Positions 52,698 through 60,704 of a DNA stretch of 64,000 nucleotides are shown here, one piece after another; position 1 is the first letter of the stretch; each line of letters starts with the position of its first letter. The notes beneath the pieces were generated by a model. It saw only the letters and a list, made by a program, of their open reading frames with translations. It had not been told where the DNA came from and ran no database searches. This stretch comes from an uncultured Desulfovibrionaceae bacterium (GTDB lineage Bacteria; Desulfobacterota; Desulfovibrionia; Desulfovibrionales; Desulfovibrionaceae), in contig CALUZB010000004.1 in NCBI GenBank assembly GCA_944325195.1, positions 372,001-436,000 on the forward strand, read 5' to 3'. Both the position numbers and the translations under genes were made by a program.

Positions 52698-54122
52698 ATG
52701 CAAAAAGAATTAAAGGATAACGGGCTCGGCAACGTAGAAGAGCAAATGACCACAAATCCCATTGCTGCCCGACACCGCCGTTTCAACCTTATAGACTTTG
52801 CTTTTCTTTGTACTTCATTCGCCATTGCCAGTTGGTGCCTGCTTACAGGCGGGGTGCTGGGCACATTCCTCCCGGCCAACCACTTAATGAGTGCCTGCAT
52901 CATCGGGGTATGTATGGGCACAGTCATTGCTTGTTTTTCCGTGCAGGGCTGTACCAAATACGGCTTAGATCAATATGTGCTGTTACGAGCCCCTTTCGGT
53001 ATAAACGGGGTGAGGTTTCCTGTTACCTTGACAATTGTCATCGGCTTAGGCTGGAACACTATTATCCTGATCATGCTTGCCAGCGGTTGCGTGACCATTG
53101 TGGATGCCATTTATCCGCTGGATGAATCCACTAAACCCATACTCTTACGCGTGTTTGGGTTCCTTGGCGTGCTGATTACCTTCCTGATTTCTCAAACCGG
53201 GCCTTTGGGCATGAAAATTCTCACCCGCATCACTACCCCGCTTTTACTTTTCATTATGTTTGTGATGTTTTACATGCTGTTTACCAAAGTAGGCATCGAC
53301 AAGATTTTTTCAACAGCTCCCGGCAGCCCCTGGCTTGACCCCAAGATATCTTATTTCCTGGGCATAGAACTGTTATTCGGTCTGGCTATGGGGTGGTGGC
53401 CGTTTTTGGGCGCTCTGGGCCGGCTTGCCAATAACAACAGAGCCTATTACTGGGGGTTCTGGATCGGCAACGGCGTGATCTTCGGCCTGATGGCCATTGT
53501 GGGCGGGATCAGCGGCCTCATCTTCAACACTTTCAACCCGCCGGACTGGATGATTCCTTTGGGCGGCTTCTTCCTGGGTCTGGTTTGTCTCGGCTTCCTG
53601 GCCCTGGCTAATATTTCGTCCACAGTAATTCAGGTGTATCCCTGCGCCATGGCGTCCAAGCAATTTGACAGCATGAGTTCCAAGAGCTGGAGATTCCTGC
53701 TGTTCCTTTGCTGCATCCCAATGGCCCTGGTTGCTACCATTATTCCGGAACTGTACTATGAACATTGTCCTTCCATTCTCGCATTCTGCGCAACCTTCTT
53801 TGCCCCCATGTGCGGCATCTGCATTGCCGACCTGGTATTTCTGCGTAAAAAGGAAATTGACGTTAAATCGCTTTACTGCAAAGCAAAAGGCAGCAAGTTC
53901 TATTATTGGAAAGGAATAAACTGGATCGCCATATTCACCAGCGTAGCCGGATTTCTGTTTTACCTGTGGTTCCTGAACCCGATTACTCTGGAATACGGGG
54001 AAACTTCTCCCTTCCCGATTCTGCTGAACGCCACTGTACCGACAGTAGCCTTCACATGCGTCCTCTATACAGTGCTGACCAAGCTGATTACTATACCAGC
54101 CAAAAAGGGTGGGTTTAAATAA
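52698..54122 (+). CDS. NCS1-family permease (cytosine/purine permease-like)
   Basis: A 474-residue integral membrane protein with about twelve helices of the NCS1 (CodB/Fcy2-like) family. Seen: FNLIDFAFLCTSFAIASWCLLTGG, the loop GLDQYVLLRAPFGINGVRFP, LGWNTIILIMLASG, and the helix-6 region GLAMGWWPFLGALGRLANNN, with NISSTVIQVYPCAMASK. NCS1 carriers import cytosine, purines, hydantoins, thiamine or allantoin by ion symport; the substrate here is not clear and no cognate deaminase is adjacent. ATG 52698 is used because AAGGAG ends 6 nt before it. ATG 52683, 15 nt upstream, lies just 5' of that site. It follows the 52-residue gene and has its own terminator. Confidence 0.88.
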   Translation: MQKELKDNGLGNVEEQMTTNPIAARHRRFNLIDFAFLCTSFAIASWCLLTGGVLGTFLPANHLMSACIIGVCMGTVIACFSVQGCTKYGLDQYVLLRAPFGINGVRFPVTLTIVIGLGWNTIILIMLASGCVTIVDAIYPLDESTKPILLRVFGFLGVLITFLISQTGPLGMKILTRITTPLLLFIMFVMFYMLFTKVGIDKIFSTAPGSPWLDPKISYFLGIELLFGLAMGWWPFLGALGRLANNNRAYYWGFWIGNGVIFGLMAIVGGISGLIFNTFNPPDWMIPLGGFFLGLVCLGFLALANISSTVIQVYPCAMASKQFDSMSSKSWRFLLFLCCIPMALVATIIPELYYEHCPSILAFCATFFAPMCGICIADLVFLRKKEIDVKSLYCKAKGSKFYYWKGINWIAIFTSVAGFLFYLWFLNPITLEYGETSPFPILLNATVPTVAFTCVLYTVLTKLITIPAKKGGFK

Positions 54123-54150
54123 TCACCTGTTTGAGCAGCACCCACAACTA

Positions 54151-54174
54151 AAGCCGGCATTTGCCGGCTTTTTT
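54151..54174 (+). terminator. Terminator of the NCS1 permease operon
   Basis: AAGCCGGC-ATTT-GCCGGCTT followed by TTTT. Strong rho-independent terminator 28 nt after the stop. Confidence 0.9.
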
Positions 54175-54313
54175 ATTCCCGGATTGGCTTTCCACGTATT
54201 ATAACCCAGCCGGCAGAGCGGCAAGACATTACAACTGCATAGCTTTTCAGAAATGATTAGAAGGTAATGGGCTAAAGCTTTCCTAATATCCCGCCAAATT
54301 CTTGCGGCATAGT

Positions 54314-55663
54314 CTAGCCTATATCTTTTCGTACTATAGCACCCCAGAAGAATTCACGGGCCGGATTTTTTGGAGAGCTTCCCCAATCAAGAATGACGCT
54401 TGCACTGGAGTTCTTCTGCACAAACCTGTCTATAACCTGCTCGTTCTCCTCCGGGTTCAGAGTACAGGTGAGATAAATCAGAAGTCCTCCAGCGGGTAGG
54501 CTGGAATATTGCGTGGCCAGAATGGTTTGCTGCAAGGCGGCCAGTTTGGGTAGATCATCCGGACGGCGATATAGCTTGATATCCGGTCTGCGGGACAAGG
54601 TGCCCAGCCCGGAACAGGGCGCATCAATCAAAATTATTCCCGGTGTTTCCTTAACAGGAAGAGGAGAAGTGGCATCGGCTGCGAAAACCGTTGGCCTGGG
54701 TAATTTTAAACGCTTAACCTCATGCAGAAGGTGCTTCAGGCGAGTCAGATTTGTATCAGAAGCAACACTAACCGGCAGTCCCTGCTCCAGCATCCAGCAT
54801 GTTTTACCGCCCTGTCCGGCGCAAACGTCCCAGATAGGGCCTAACTGAAGGGCCTGGCTTATCGCTCTTTCTGCTCCAGTAAAGATGGCGCGCATCGCTG
54901 TTTGGGCTGCGTATGATTGGCGGGAAATCTCACCGGCAGCCAGCATAACTCCTAAATCCGGCCCCTGCCCGGCGGCATAAGCAAAAGCGTTGCCGGCTCG
55001 CTCCACGATACCGTCGACTCGGCCCAGAACATCACAAATTTGCGGATATGCTTCGGCAAGCGGGTTGGCTCTTATCCCTAAAGGTGGATACGCCAGACTT
55101 GCATCAAGGTACAACGCTGCCCGCTCCGCCGGATAGTTTGCGCGGAAATGAGCAAGCAACCAGCCGGGCATACTGTACCAGACTTCCTCAAGCTCACGCC
55201 TGTTTCCCGTCCGGCGCTCACACCAGGCTTTGTCGCAAGCCGGGATTTGGGAAATTCTTCTGAGCACTGCGTTGGCCAACCCGGCCATTGCAGCCCCATA
55301 TCCGGCCTTAACGGCGGCGACATAAGTGGAAATTGTAGCATAGACCGGGATATGGGATAAATGGAATATTTCATATATCGCCATACGCATTACCCGACGC
55401 ATAGCGCCGGGAACATCTTCCGGCCTGGCAAAAAACTGGTCTAAAATCCAGTCCAACTGCAACTTCAGCCGGATGCAACCATACACCAGCTTGGTACACA
55501 GAGCCTTGTCTTCCTTGCCGGCAGCAGCCGGGGCGACAGACAAGGTAGCATTCAGGGCCGCTTGCAGTTTTTCATTGCGCGCCTGCATGGAAAGCAAAGT
55601 GCGCAGAGCAAGCTGCCGTGCCGGCGGGAGGGCCTTGGCAATTTTTTTATTCGGGTTAGCCAT
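54314..55663 (-). CDS. rsmB: 16S rRNA (cytosine-C5)-methyltransferase RsmB
   Basis: A 449-residue RsmB/NOP-family enzyme that methylates C967 of 16S rRNA. It has an N-terminal NusB-like RNA-binding domain (residues about 15-145, KLVYGCIRLKLQLDWILDQF, AIYEIFHLSHIPVYATISTYVAAVK), then a methyltransferase domain with IWDVCAGQGGKT near residue 278, LIDAPCSGLGTLSRRPD carrying one catalytic Cys, and YLTCTLNPEENE carrying the nucleophile Cys. Start ATG 55663 is 15 nt after the stop of the sugar-transferase gene, so it is cotranscribed with exopolysaccharide genes. Confidence 0.92.
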   Translation of the reverse strand: MANPNKKIAKALPPARQLALRTLLSMQARNEKLQAALNATLSVAPAAAGKEDKALCTKLVYGCIRLKLQLDWILDQFFARPEDVPGAMRRVMRMAIYEIFHLSHIPVYATISTYVAAVKAGYGAAMAGLANAVLRRISQIPACDKAWCERRTGNRRELEEVWYSMPGWLLAHFRANYPAERAALYLDASLAYPPLGIRANPLAEAYPQICDVLGRVDGIVERAGNAFAYAAGQGPDLGVMLAAGEISRQSYAAQTAMRAIFTGAERAISQALQLGPIWDVCAGQGGKTCWMLEQGLPVSVASDTNLTRLKHLLHEVKRLKLPRPTVFAADATSPLPVKETPGIILIDAPCSGLGTLSRRPDIKLYRRPDDLPKLAALQQTILATQYSSLPAGGLLIYLTCTLNPEENEQVIDRFVQKNSSASVILDWGSSPKNPAREFFWGAIVRKDIG

Positions 55664-55678
55664 TACACAGTCTTTAAT

Positions 55679-57037
55679 TTATCTCGCCCCGGACGGGAAT
55701 AAAATTACCCCAATAGTTTTAAGCAGAATTTGCAGATCAAACATCAAGGAAATGTTTTTGACGTAATAAAGGTCATATTCCAATTTGATCCGCGCATCTT
55801 CCTCAGAGGCTCCATAAGGATAAGACACCTGTGCCCAACCGGTGATTCCCGGCTTTACGGTATGACGCAGATAATAATAAGGGATTTTCTTTTCAAGTTC
55901 CTGCACGAACTCCATACGTTCAGGCCTTGGCCCAATCAGGCTCATATCGCCTTTAATGACGTTTATCAGTTGAGGCAGCTCATCTATGCGCAGCTTGCGG
56001 ATAATCCGGCCACTGCGGGTTACCCTGGGGTCGTTCACCTGAGCCCATTGCGCGCCGTTCTTTTCGGCGTCATGCCCCATGGAGCGGAATTTATACAAAG
56101 TAAACTCCTTGCCGCCCTTGCCCACTCTTTTCTGACAGTAGATTACTGGTCCGGGGCTGTCCAAACGCACAAACAGAGCTGTAAGCAACTGCACAGGCAG
56201 ACTCAAAATCAACAATCCCAAAGCAGTGCCCAGATCAATCAGCCGCTTCGCCCGACGCATCAGCCGCTGCGAATTCAGACTGAACCCGTATTCCAACAAC
56301 AACCAGGTATCGTTAATTTCAGCCACAGGTACCCGTTGAGTTAACCGCTCAATAAAAGAGCCTGTATCCTCCACCTGCAGGCCATGCTCCAGCCGGATTT
56401 CCAGCAATCGCGATGCCGCTCCTCCGCTTAAATCAGCAGCCGGCATCAGCAGGATCAGATCTGCTTTTTTGCTTGTGCCAAGAGTAAGGATATCGGCAGG
56501 TTGCCCTAAGTAGGGCAAGGCGACCTCCTGCACCGGGTAGTTGCTTTCCGCAACATAGCCCAATACATCTGCCTCAGGCATATTTTCACAGATATAATCA
56601 AGCACGTTTTCATACGGACCAGGGCCGAACAGGATAATCCGGTCGCGGTAAGCCAGACGGTTATGCAGCTTAATATAAGCCAACCGCCAGACTGAAGTGA
56701 ACAATAAAGTCAGCACAAACTGAATAACATAAAGCAGACGCGGGAAACGCCAGATTTCCAGGATATAGAAGGTAAAGCCGGTTAACACCGAGGCAATGAG
56801 CGTGGCAATGGTTACCCGGGGTAAAATATCGACTTCCTGACGACGGCTGAGCGGATAGCAGTCAAGAATATAGTAACTGATGATAAAAATAAGCCCGGTA
56901 AAAAACGACGCGCCCTTATAGTCCAGGGGAACGCTGAGCTCCGGGTCCACGCTTACCGGAGAGCCCAAGGTAAGCGCCAGCAATATGCAGGCCAGGTCTG
57001 CAATGGCGAAAATCATTAAAAGCACAGTGCGGTTCAT
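55679..57037 (-). CDS. Initiating sugar transferase (polyprenyl-phosphate glycosylphosphotransferase)
   Basis: A 452-residue membrane enzyme that starts a surface polysaccharide by placing a sugar-1-phosphate on undecaprenyl phosphate. It has about four or five N-terminal helices, a Rossmann-like middle domain (RIILFGPGPYENVLDYI), then one helix (LIDLGTALGLLILSLPVQLL) and the catalytic bacterial sugar-transferase domain with YKFRSMGHDAEKNG, RKLRIDELPQLINVIKGDMS and IGPRPE. This layout matches the TIGR03013/EpsB-like group. ATG 57037 was chosen; a TTG at 57100 extends the N-terminus without support. A 21-nt palindrome lies 80 nt upstream. Part of GT4-transferase-rsmB on the minus strand. Confidence 0.9.
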   Translation of the reverse strand: MNRTVLLMIFAIADLACILLALTLGSPVSVDPELSVPLDYKGASFFTGLIFIISYYILDCYPLSRRQEVDILPRVTIATLIASVLTGFTFYILEIWRFPRLLYVIQFVLTLLFTSVWRLAYIKLHNRLAYRDRIILFGPGPYENVLDYICENMPEADVLGYVAESNYPVQEVALPYLGQPADILTLGTSKKADLILLMPAADLSGGAASRLLEIRLEHGLQVEDTGSFIERLTQRVPVAEINDTWLLLEYGFSLNSQRLMRRAKRLIDLGTALGLLILSLPVQLLTALFVRLDSPGPVIYCQKRVGKGGKEFTLYKFRSMGHDAEKNGAQWAQVNDPRVTRSGRIIRKLRIDELPQLINVIKGDMSLIGPRPERMEFVQELEKKIPYYYLRHTVKPGITGWAQVSYPYGASEEDARIKLEYDLYYVKNISLMFDLQILLKTIGVILFPSGAR

Positions 57038-57116
57038 GACTATGTACTCACTTACAAGAGTTGATTGATTGCTAATATCCAGGTCAAACGGTTTTGGCAA
57101 GGCCCATGCTTGTTGG

Positions 57117-57137
57117 AAGTCATTTCATTAATGACTT
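57117..57137. promoter_or_regulatory. Palindromic operator candidate upstream of the initiating transferase gene
   Basis: AAGTCATT-tcatt-AATGACTT, 8-bp perfect arms with a 5-nt centre, 80 nt ahead of ATG 57037. The geometry fits a dimeric regulator's site. It is followed by no U run, so it is not a terminator for the upstream gene. Confidence 0.45.
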
Positions 57138-57235
57138 AACTCTGGCGGTGACACTACACAGCGGCAAACTGCCGTAAGCAAGCGACAACGCGTTTTTCAG
57201 TGATATGAGTCAAATAAACAGCCTTCCGGGCAATC

Positions 57236-58381
57236 TTATAAAATCAGTTTCAGCAAGGCGGCGGCCACCAAGCGGGCGTCGTACTGCGTTTCCGCAAGCT
57301 TGCGGCTGGTCTCACCCATGACAACGATCAACTCGGGATTAACAATAAACCGCTCCATTCCCGCGGCCAGAGCGGCGGGGTTGCGCACCGGCACCAGATA
57401 GCCGTTTACCCCCTCCTGCACCAGATCGCGACTGCCCGGCGCATCAGCCACAACAGCGGGGCGGCCCATGCTCATACCTTCCATTATTGAAGTGGGCAGG
57501 CCTTCTCTGTATGAGGGCAGAACCATCACGCTGGCGTTGGCAATGAAGGGGCGCACGTCATCAGTTGCGCCAAGGTATTCAATGCTTCCGGCGTCGCTCC
57601 ATTCCCGCAGTTCCGATTCGGGAATGCTGCCCGGGCCGCTTTCCAAAGGACCGAGAATTTGAAAAGACGCCATCGGGTATTTTTTACGCAATATAGAAGC
57701 GGCATCGGCAAACTCGCGAACCCCTTTGGCCTCAATAACCCGGCCAATCAAAAGAAAGGTCGGGGGAGATTGTTTTGGGGGCGCTGCCGCAAAATGCTCT
57801 ATGTCCACGCCGGTTCCACGAATCATTTTCACCTGCAAAGCGCCTGCATCAGAAACGCCGCCTGCGCCGGGAATGATCTTAAGCGCGCGGAAATGGGCAA
57901 TATCGTCACTGTTTTGGAAAAAAACAGCCCGGCAAAATCGGAGAGAGAACCGGTAAAGGCTGGAAGCAGCCAAGGTGAGCAATTTCTTGGGAAGACTGTC
58001 TGCCTCAAAAGTATAGCCCAGACCGGTAATCATGGCGTACCGCCCGGGCACTCCGGCCAGGCGGGCGGCAATGCTCCCATAGATGACTGGCTTGATGGCA
58101 TAGCCGAAAAACACATCGGGCCGTATAGATTTCAACGCGCGGTAGATATGATGAAGCGTAATCAAGTCGCGCACCGGGTTCAGCCCCCTGCGGTCTAACG
58201 GCAGAGCGATCACTTCCGCCCCCCACTGTCGCAACCGCTCAATGGCGCGCGCATCGGCCGCGTCGTCTGTTTTGGGAACAAAACAGAACACCTGGTGCCC
58301 TGAGCCAACCAACAGTTTGATCAGAGTAGGCCAGAAATTGGCCATGGAACGGGCCTGACTGCCCATAATCACTACACGCAT
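57236..58381 (-). CDS. Family 4 glycosyltransferase
   Basis: A 381-residue GT-B glycosyltransferase. The N-terminal donor-independent domain starts MRVVIMGSQARSMANFWPTL, and IKPVIYGSIAARLAGVPGRYAMITGLGY contacts the acceptor. The C-terminal domain has LLIGRVIEAKGVREFADAA near residue 208 and the retaining motif REGLPTSIMEGMSMG (E-x7-E) near 296. Likely adds the second sugar to the lipid-linked precursor made by the neighbouring initiating transferase. ATG 58381 is preceded by CAGG at 6 nt; a longer frame to 58471 has no such site. It diverges from the WbpP-type gene across 243 nt. Confidence 0.9.
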   Translation of the reverse strand: MRVVIMGSQARSMANFWPTLIKLLVGSGHQVFCFVPKTDDAADARAIERLRQWGAEVIALPLDRRGLNPVRDLITLHHIYRALKSIRPDVFFGYAIKPVIYGSIAARLAGVPGRYAMITGLGYTFEADSLPKKLLTLAASSLYRFSLRFCRAVFFQNSDDIAHFRALKIIPGAGGVSDAGALQVKMIRGTGVDIEHFAAAPPKQSPPTFLLIGRVIEAKGVREFADAASILRKKYPMASFQILGPLESGPGSIPESELREWSDAGSIEYLGATDDVRPFIANASVMVLPSYREGLPTSIMEGMSMGRPAVVADAPGSRDLVQEGVNGYLVPVRNPAALAAGMERFIVNPELIVVMGETSRKLAETQYDARLVAAALLKLIL

Positions 58382-58624
58382 CGGCAACCTGCTTGATAAA
58401 GGCCTCAAATCCGTTATTTTCAAAAAGCCCGATTCGGGAACCCGTTTCTCAACTGTCGGGCGACCTTGCACAGCCTGTTCATAGGAAACTATGTTGGAAA
58501 CTCCGAATTACAGCTTCAAATTCATATATCATCAGTTCGCCAAAACCGCCAGAGAAAAGCCGGAAATCCCGCTGTACCGGGCAAAAGATATTTGATATAG
58601 CTTCCACAAGCCAAAGGAGTTTCA

Positions 58625-59656
58625 ATGCCGAAGCAAACAAAATTCACCATTCTGTGCAACTCTTTGCGGGAAAAGCCTAAAACCTGGCTGATCACCGGCG
58701 TTGCCGGATTTATCGGCTCCAACCTTCTGGAAACATTGCTTGAGCTTAATCAGAAGGTTGTGGGGCTGGACAACTTTATGGCCGGCTACCAGAACAATTT
58801 GGATATGGTCCGAGACAGTGTAGGGAAAGAGCGCTGGTCAAATTTTACTTTTGTAAACGGGGACATCCGCAACCTGGACTGTTGCCGCAAGCTTACAAAA
58901 GGGGTTGACTATGTGCTGCACCAGGCAGCGCTGGGCTCAGTTCCCCTTTCCATTAAAGAGCCGCTGCTTTCCAATGACTGCAATATCACCGGGCACCTCA
59001 ACATGCTCACAGCCGCCCGCGACGCCGGTGTAAAGGGGTTTGTTTACGCTGCTTCTTCCGCAACTTATGGCGATGAGCCGACTCTGCCCAAACAGGAAGA
59101 TAAAATCGGGAGTCCACTGTCGCCGTATGCTCTGACCAAATATGTCAATGAGCTTTACGGCCATGTATTCGCCCGCTGTTATAATTATAAAAGCATCGGC
59201 CTGCGCTATTTTAATGTTTTTGGAAAACGGCAGGATCCCACCGGCGCTTACGCCGCTGTCATCCCCATCTGGTTCAAAGCCATGCTTAAAGGCGAACCGG
59301 TGGTCATCAATGGAGACGGTGAAACAAGCCGTGATTTCTGCTATATCGACAACTGCGTTCAGGCCAATATCCTGGCGGCCTGCGCGGACGATGCCGCTAA
59401 AGACCAGATATATAACATCGCTTTTGGGGAGCGGATCAGCCTTAACCAGTTGTTTGAAATCCTGCGCGCGGAAGTGAGCCGTTTCCGTCCCAAGGCCGCT
59501 GAGATACAACCGGTTTACGCTCCCTTCCGGGAAGGTGATGTGCGCCACTCACTGGCGAATATCAGCAAGGCCCGCAAATTGCTGGGTTACGAGCCGGAGT
59601 TTGATGTGATGCAAGGCCTTTCCCAAACGGCTCTTTGGTATTATACAAATCTATAG
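58625..59656 (+). CDS. wbpP: UDP-N-acetylglucosamine 4-epimerase, WbpP/TviC type
   Basis: A 343-residue extended-SDR epimerase. Seen: [20 protein letters not shown] near residue 20, [31 protein letters not shown], the catalytic Ser region [10 protein letters not shown], the YxxxK pair [14 protein letters not shown] near 162, and [16 protein letters not shown]. These segments are those of WbpP/TviC, which interconvert UDP-GlcNAc and UDP-GalNAc (and the uronic acids) for O antigen or Vi capsule. AAAGGAG precedes ATG 58625. It faces away from the glycosyltransferase gene and probably shares its control region; the rest of a polysaccharide cluster is absent here. Confidence 0.92.
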   Translation: MPKQTKFTILCNSLREKPKTWLITGVAGFIGSNLLETLLELNQKVVGLDNFMAGYQNNLDMVRDSVGKERWSNFTFVNGDIRNLDCCRKLTKGVDYVLHQAALGSVPLSIKEPLLSNDCNITGHLNMLTAARDAGVKGFVYAASSATYGDEPTLPKQEDKIGSPLSPYALTKYVNELYGHVFARCYNYKSIGLRYFNVFGKRQDPTGAYAAVIPIWFKAMLKGEPVVINGDGETSRDFCYIDNCVQANILAACADDAAKDQIYNIAFGERISLNQLFEILRAEVSRFRPKAAEIQPVYAPFREGDVRHSLANISKARKLLGYEPEFDVMQGLSQTALWYYTNL

Positions 59657-59689
59657 TCCTCTGCGACGGTACATTTTTTCGCCGATGAC

Positions 59690-59718
59690 TTGACGAATTC
59701 TGAAAAAAAGTGTAAATG
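59690..59718 (+). promoter_or_regulatory. Promoter of rplU-rpmA
   Basis: TTGACG (59690-59695), a 17-nt spacer and TAAATG (59713-59718). The leader would be about 25 nt and consists mostly of the hairpin at 59720-59737. Confidence 0.55.
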
Positions 59719-59719
59719 T

Positions 59720-59737
59720 CCAAATCCGTTCATTTGG
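59720..59737 (+). promoter_or_regulatory. Hairpin overlapping the rplU ribosome binding site
   Basis: CCAAAT-ccgttc-ATTTGG forms a 6-bp stem whose 3' arm includes the GG of the GGAGG Shine-Dalgarno sequence (59736-59740). It could gate rplU translation. Confidence 0.4.
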
Positions 59738-59749
59738 AGGATATTTATA

Positions 59750-60058
59750 ATGTACGCAATTATAGAAACCGGTGGTAAACAGCTTTGTGTATCTGAGGGT
59801 AAAACCTTCAGAGTGGACAGGCTGGCAGCAGATACAGGCAGCGAAATCAGTATCGACAAGGTGCTGATGATTGGCGGTTCTTCCTTTTCAGTAGGCGCCC
59901 CTTATGTTTCAGGGGCAAAGGTCACTGCTGAAGTAGTGGACCATTTCCGCGGAGAAAAGATTATTGTGTTTAAAAAACGCAGACGTAAGGATTCCCGCCG
60001 GAAGCAAGGTCATCGGCAGGATTATACCACCATTCGCGTAAAGTCCATTGTGGCGTAA
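59750..60058 (+). CDS. rplU: 50S ribosomal protein L21
   Basis: A 102-residue L21 that binds 23S rRNA. Seen: MYAIIETGGKQLCVSEG, VLMIGGSSFSVGAPYVSGAKV, and IIVFKKRRRKDSRRKQGHRQDYTTIRV. ATG 59750 with GGAGG 9 nt upstream; an upstream frame from 59690 begins in the promoter. Directly followed by rpmA (10 nt), the usual pair. Confidence 0.97.
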   Translation: MYAIIETGGKQLCVSEGKTFRVDRLAADTGSEISIDKVLMIGGSSFSVGAPYVSGAKVTAEVVDHFRGEKIIVFKKRRRKDSRRKQGHRQDYTTIRVKSIVA

Positions 60059-60068
60059 GGAGTAAGTC

Positions 60069-60347
60069 ATGGCACATAAAAAAGCAGGCGGCTCTACTCG
60101 TAACGGCCGCGACAGTAAAGGCCAGCGCCGCGGCGTAAAAATTTTCGGCGGACAGTCTGTATTGGCAGGTAATATTTTAGTGCGCCAGCTCGGCACTAAA
60201 ATTCATCCCGGGCATGGTGTCGGGTTGGGACGCGATTTTACTATCTATGCAACCTGCGATGGCGTGGTCAAGTATGAAAAGTATGTTCGCAAAACAAAAA
60301 CCCGCACCCGTGTGCATGTAATCCCCCAGGAAGCAGCACAAGCGTAG
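60069..60347 (+). CDS. rpmA: 50S ribosomal protein L27
   Basis: A 92-residue L27 whose N-terminus reaches the peptidyl-transferase centre. Starts [20 protein letters not shown], with RLG-type core [19 protein letters not shown]. No Firmicute-type cleaved N-terminal extension. AAGGAG precedes ATG 60069. Cotranscribed with rplU and followed by a terminator. Confidence 0.98.
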   Translation: MAHKKAGGSTRNGRDSKGQRRGVKIFGGQSVLAGNILVRQLGTKIHPGHGVGLGRDFTIYATCDGVVKYEKYVRKTKTRTRVHVIPQEAAQA

Positions 60348-60367
60348 TTGGAATTCATTCGATTTTC

Positions 60368-60404
60368 AGGCGAAAGGAGCTGAAGGGCTTCTTTCGCCTT
60401 TTTG
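60368..60404 (+). terminator. Terminator of rplU-rpmA
   Basis: AGGCGAAAG (60368-60376) pairs with CTTTCGCCT (60391-60399), then TTTTG. It separates the ribosomal pair from obgE. Confidence 0.85.
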
Positions 60405-60704
60405 TGTTTTAAGTTATGATTGTGCCCTGATTTTGGGGTAGCTGCCCAACTCCGGCAGATTTTGTCATTGCCCGGTTATATCAGTTGGTATTTAACCTGA
60501 ACAATAAAAACACTCTGGGGAATGCAGATGAACCCCAGGAAACAGGGCACTTCCATTTTTGCGATAGCTTAAATGCCAAGGTAGCTAAAAATTGAGCTCT
60601 ACCTAAAACGCCGACCAAAAACGGATTGTTCAGGATCTTGCAGCAGATGATGTGTCTACCAACGGTTGATTCTGCCACTCTATTTTAAAGAATAAGGCAT
60701 CAAA
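60405..60704. other. Intergenic region between rpmA and obgE
   Basis: No gene; a 65-codon minus frame is unsupported. AT-rich toward obgE. The obgE-proB promoter should be here, but I cannot assign boxes with confidence. Confidence 0.4.
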
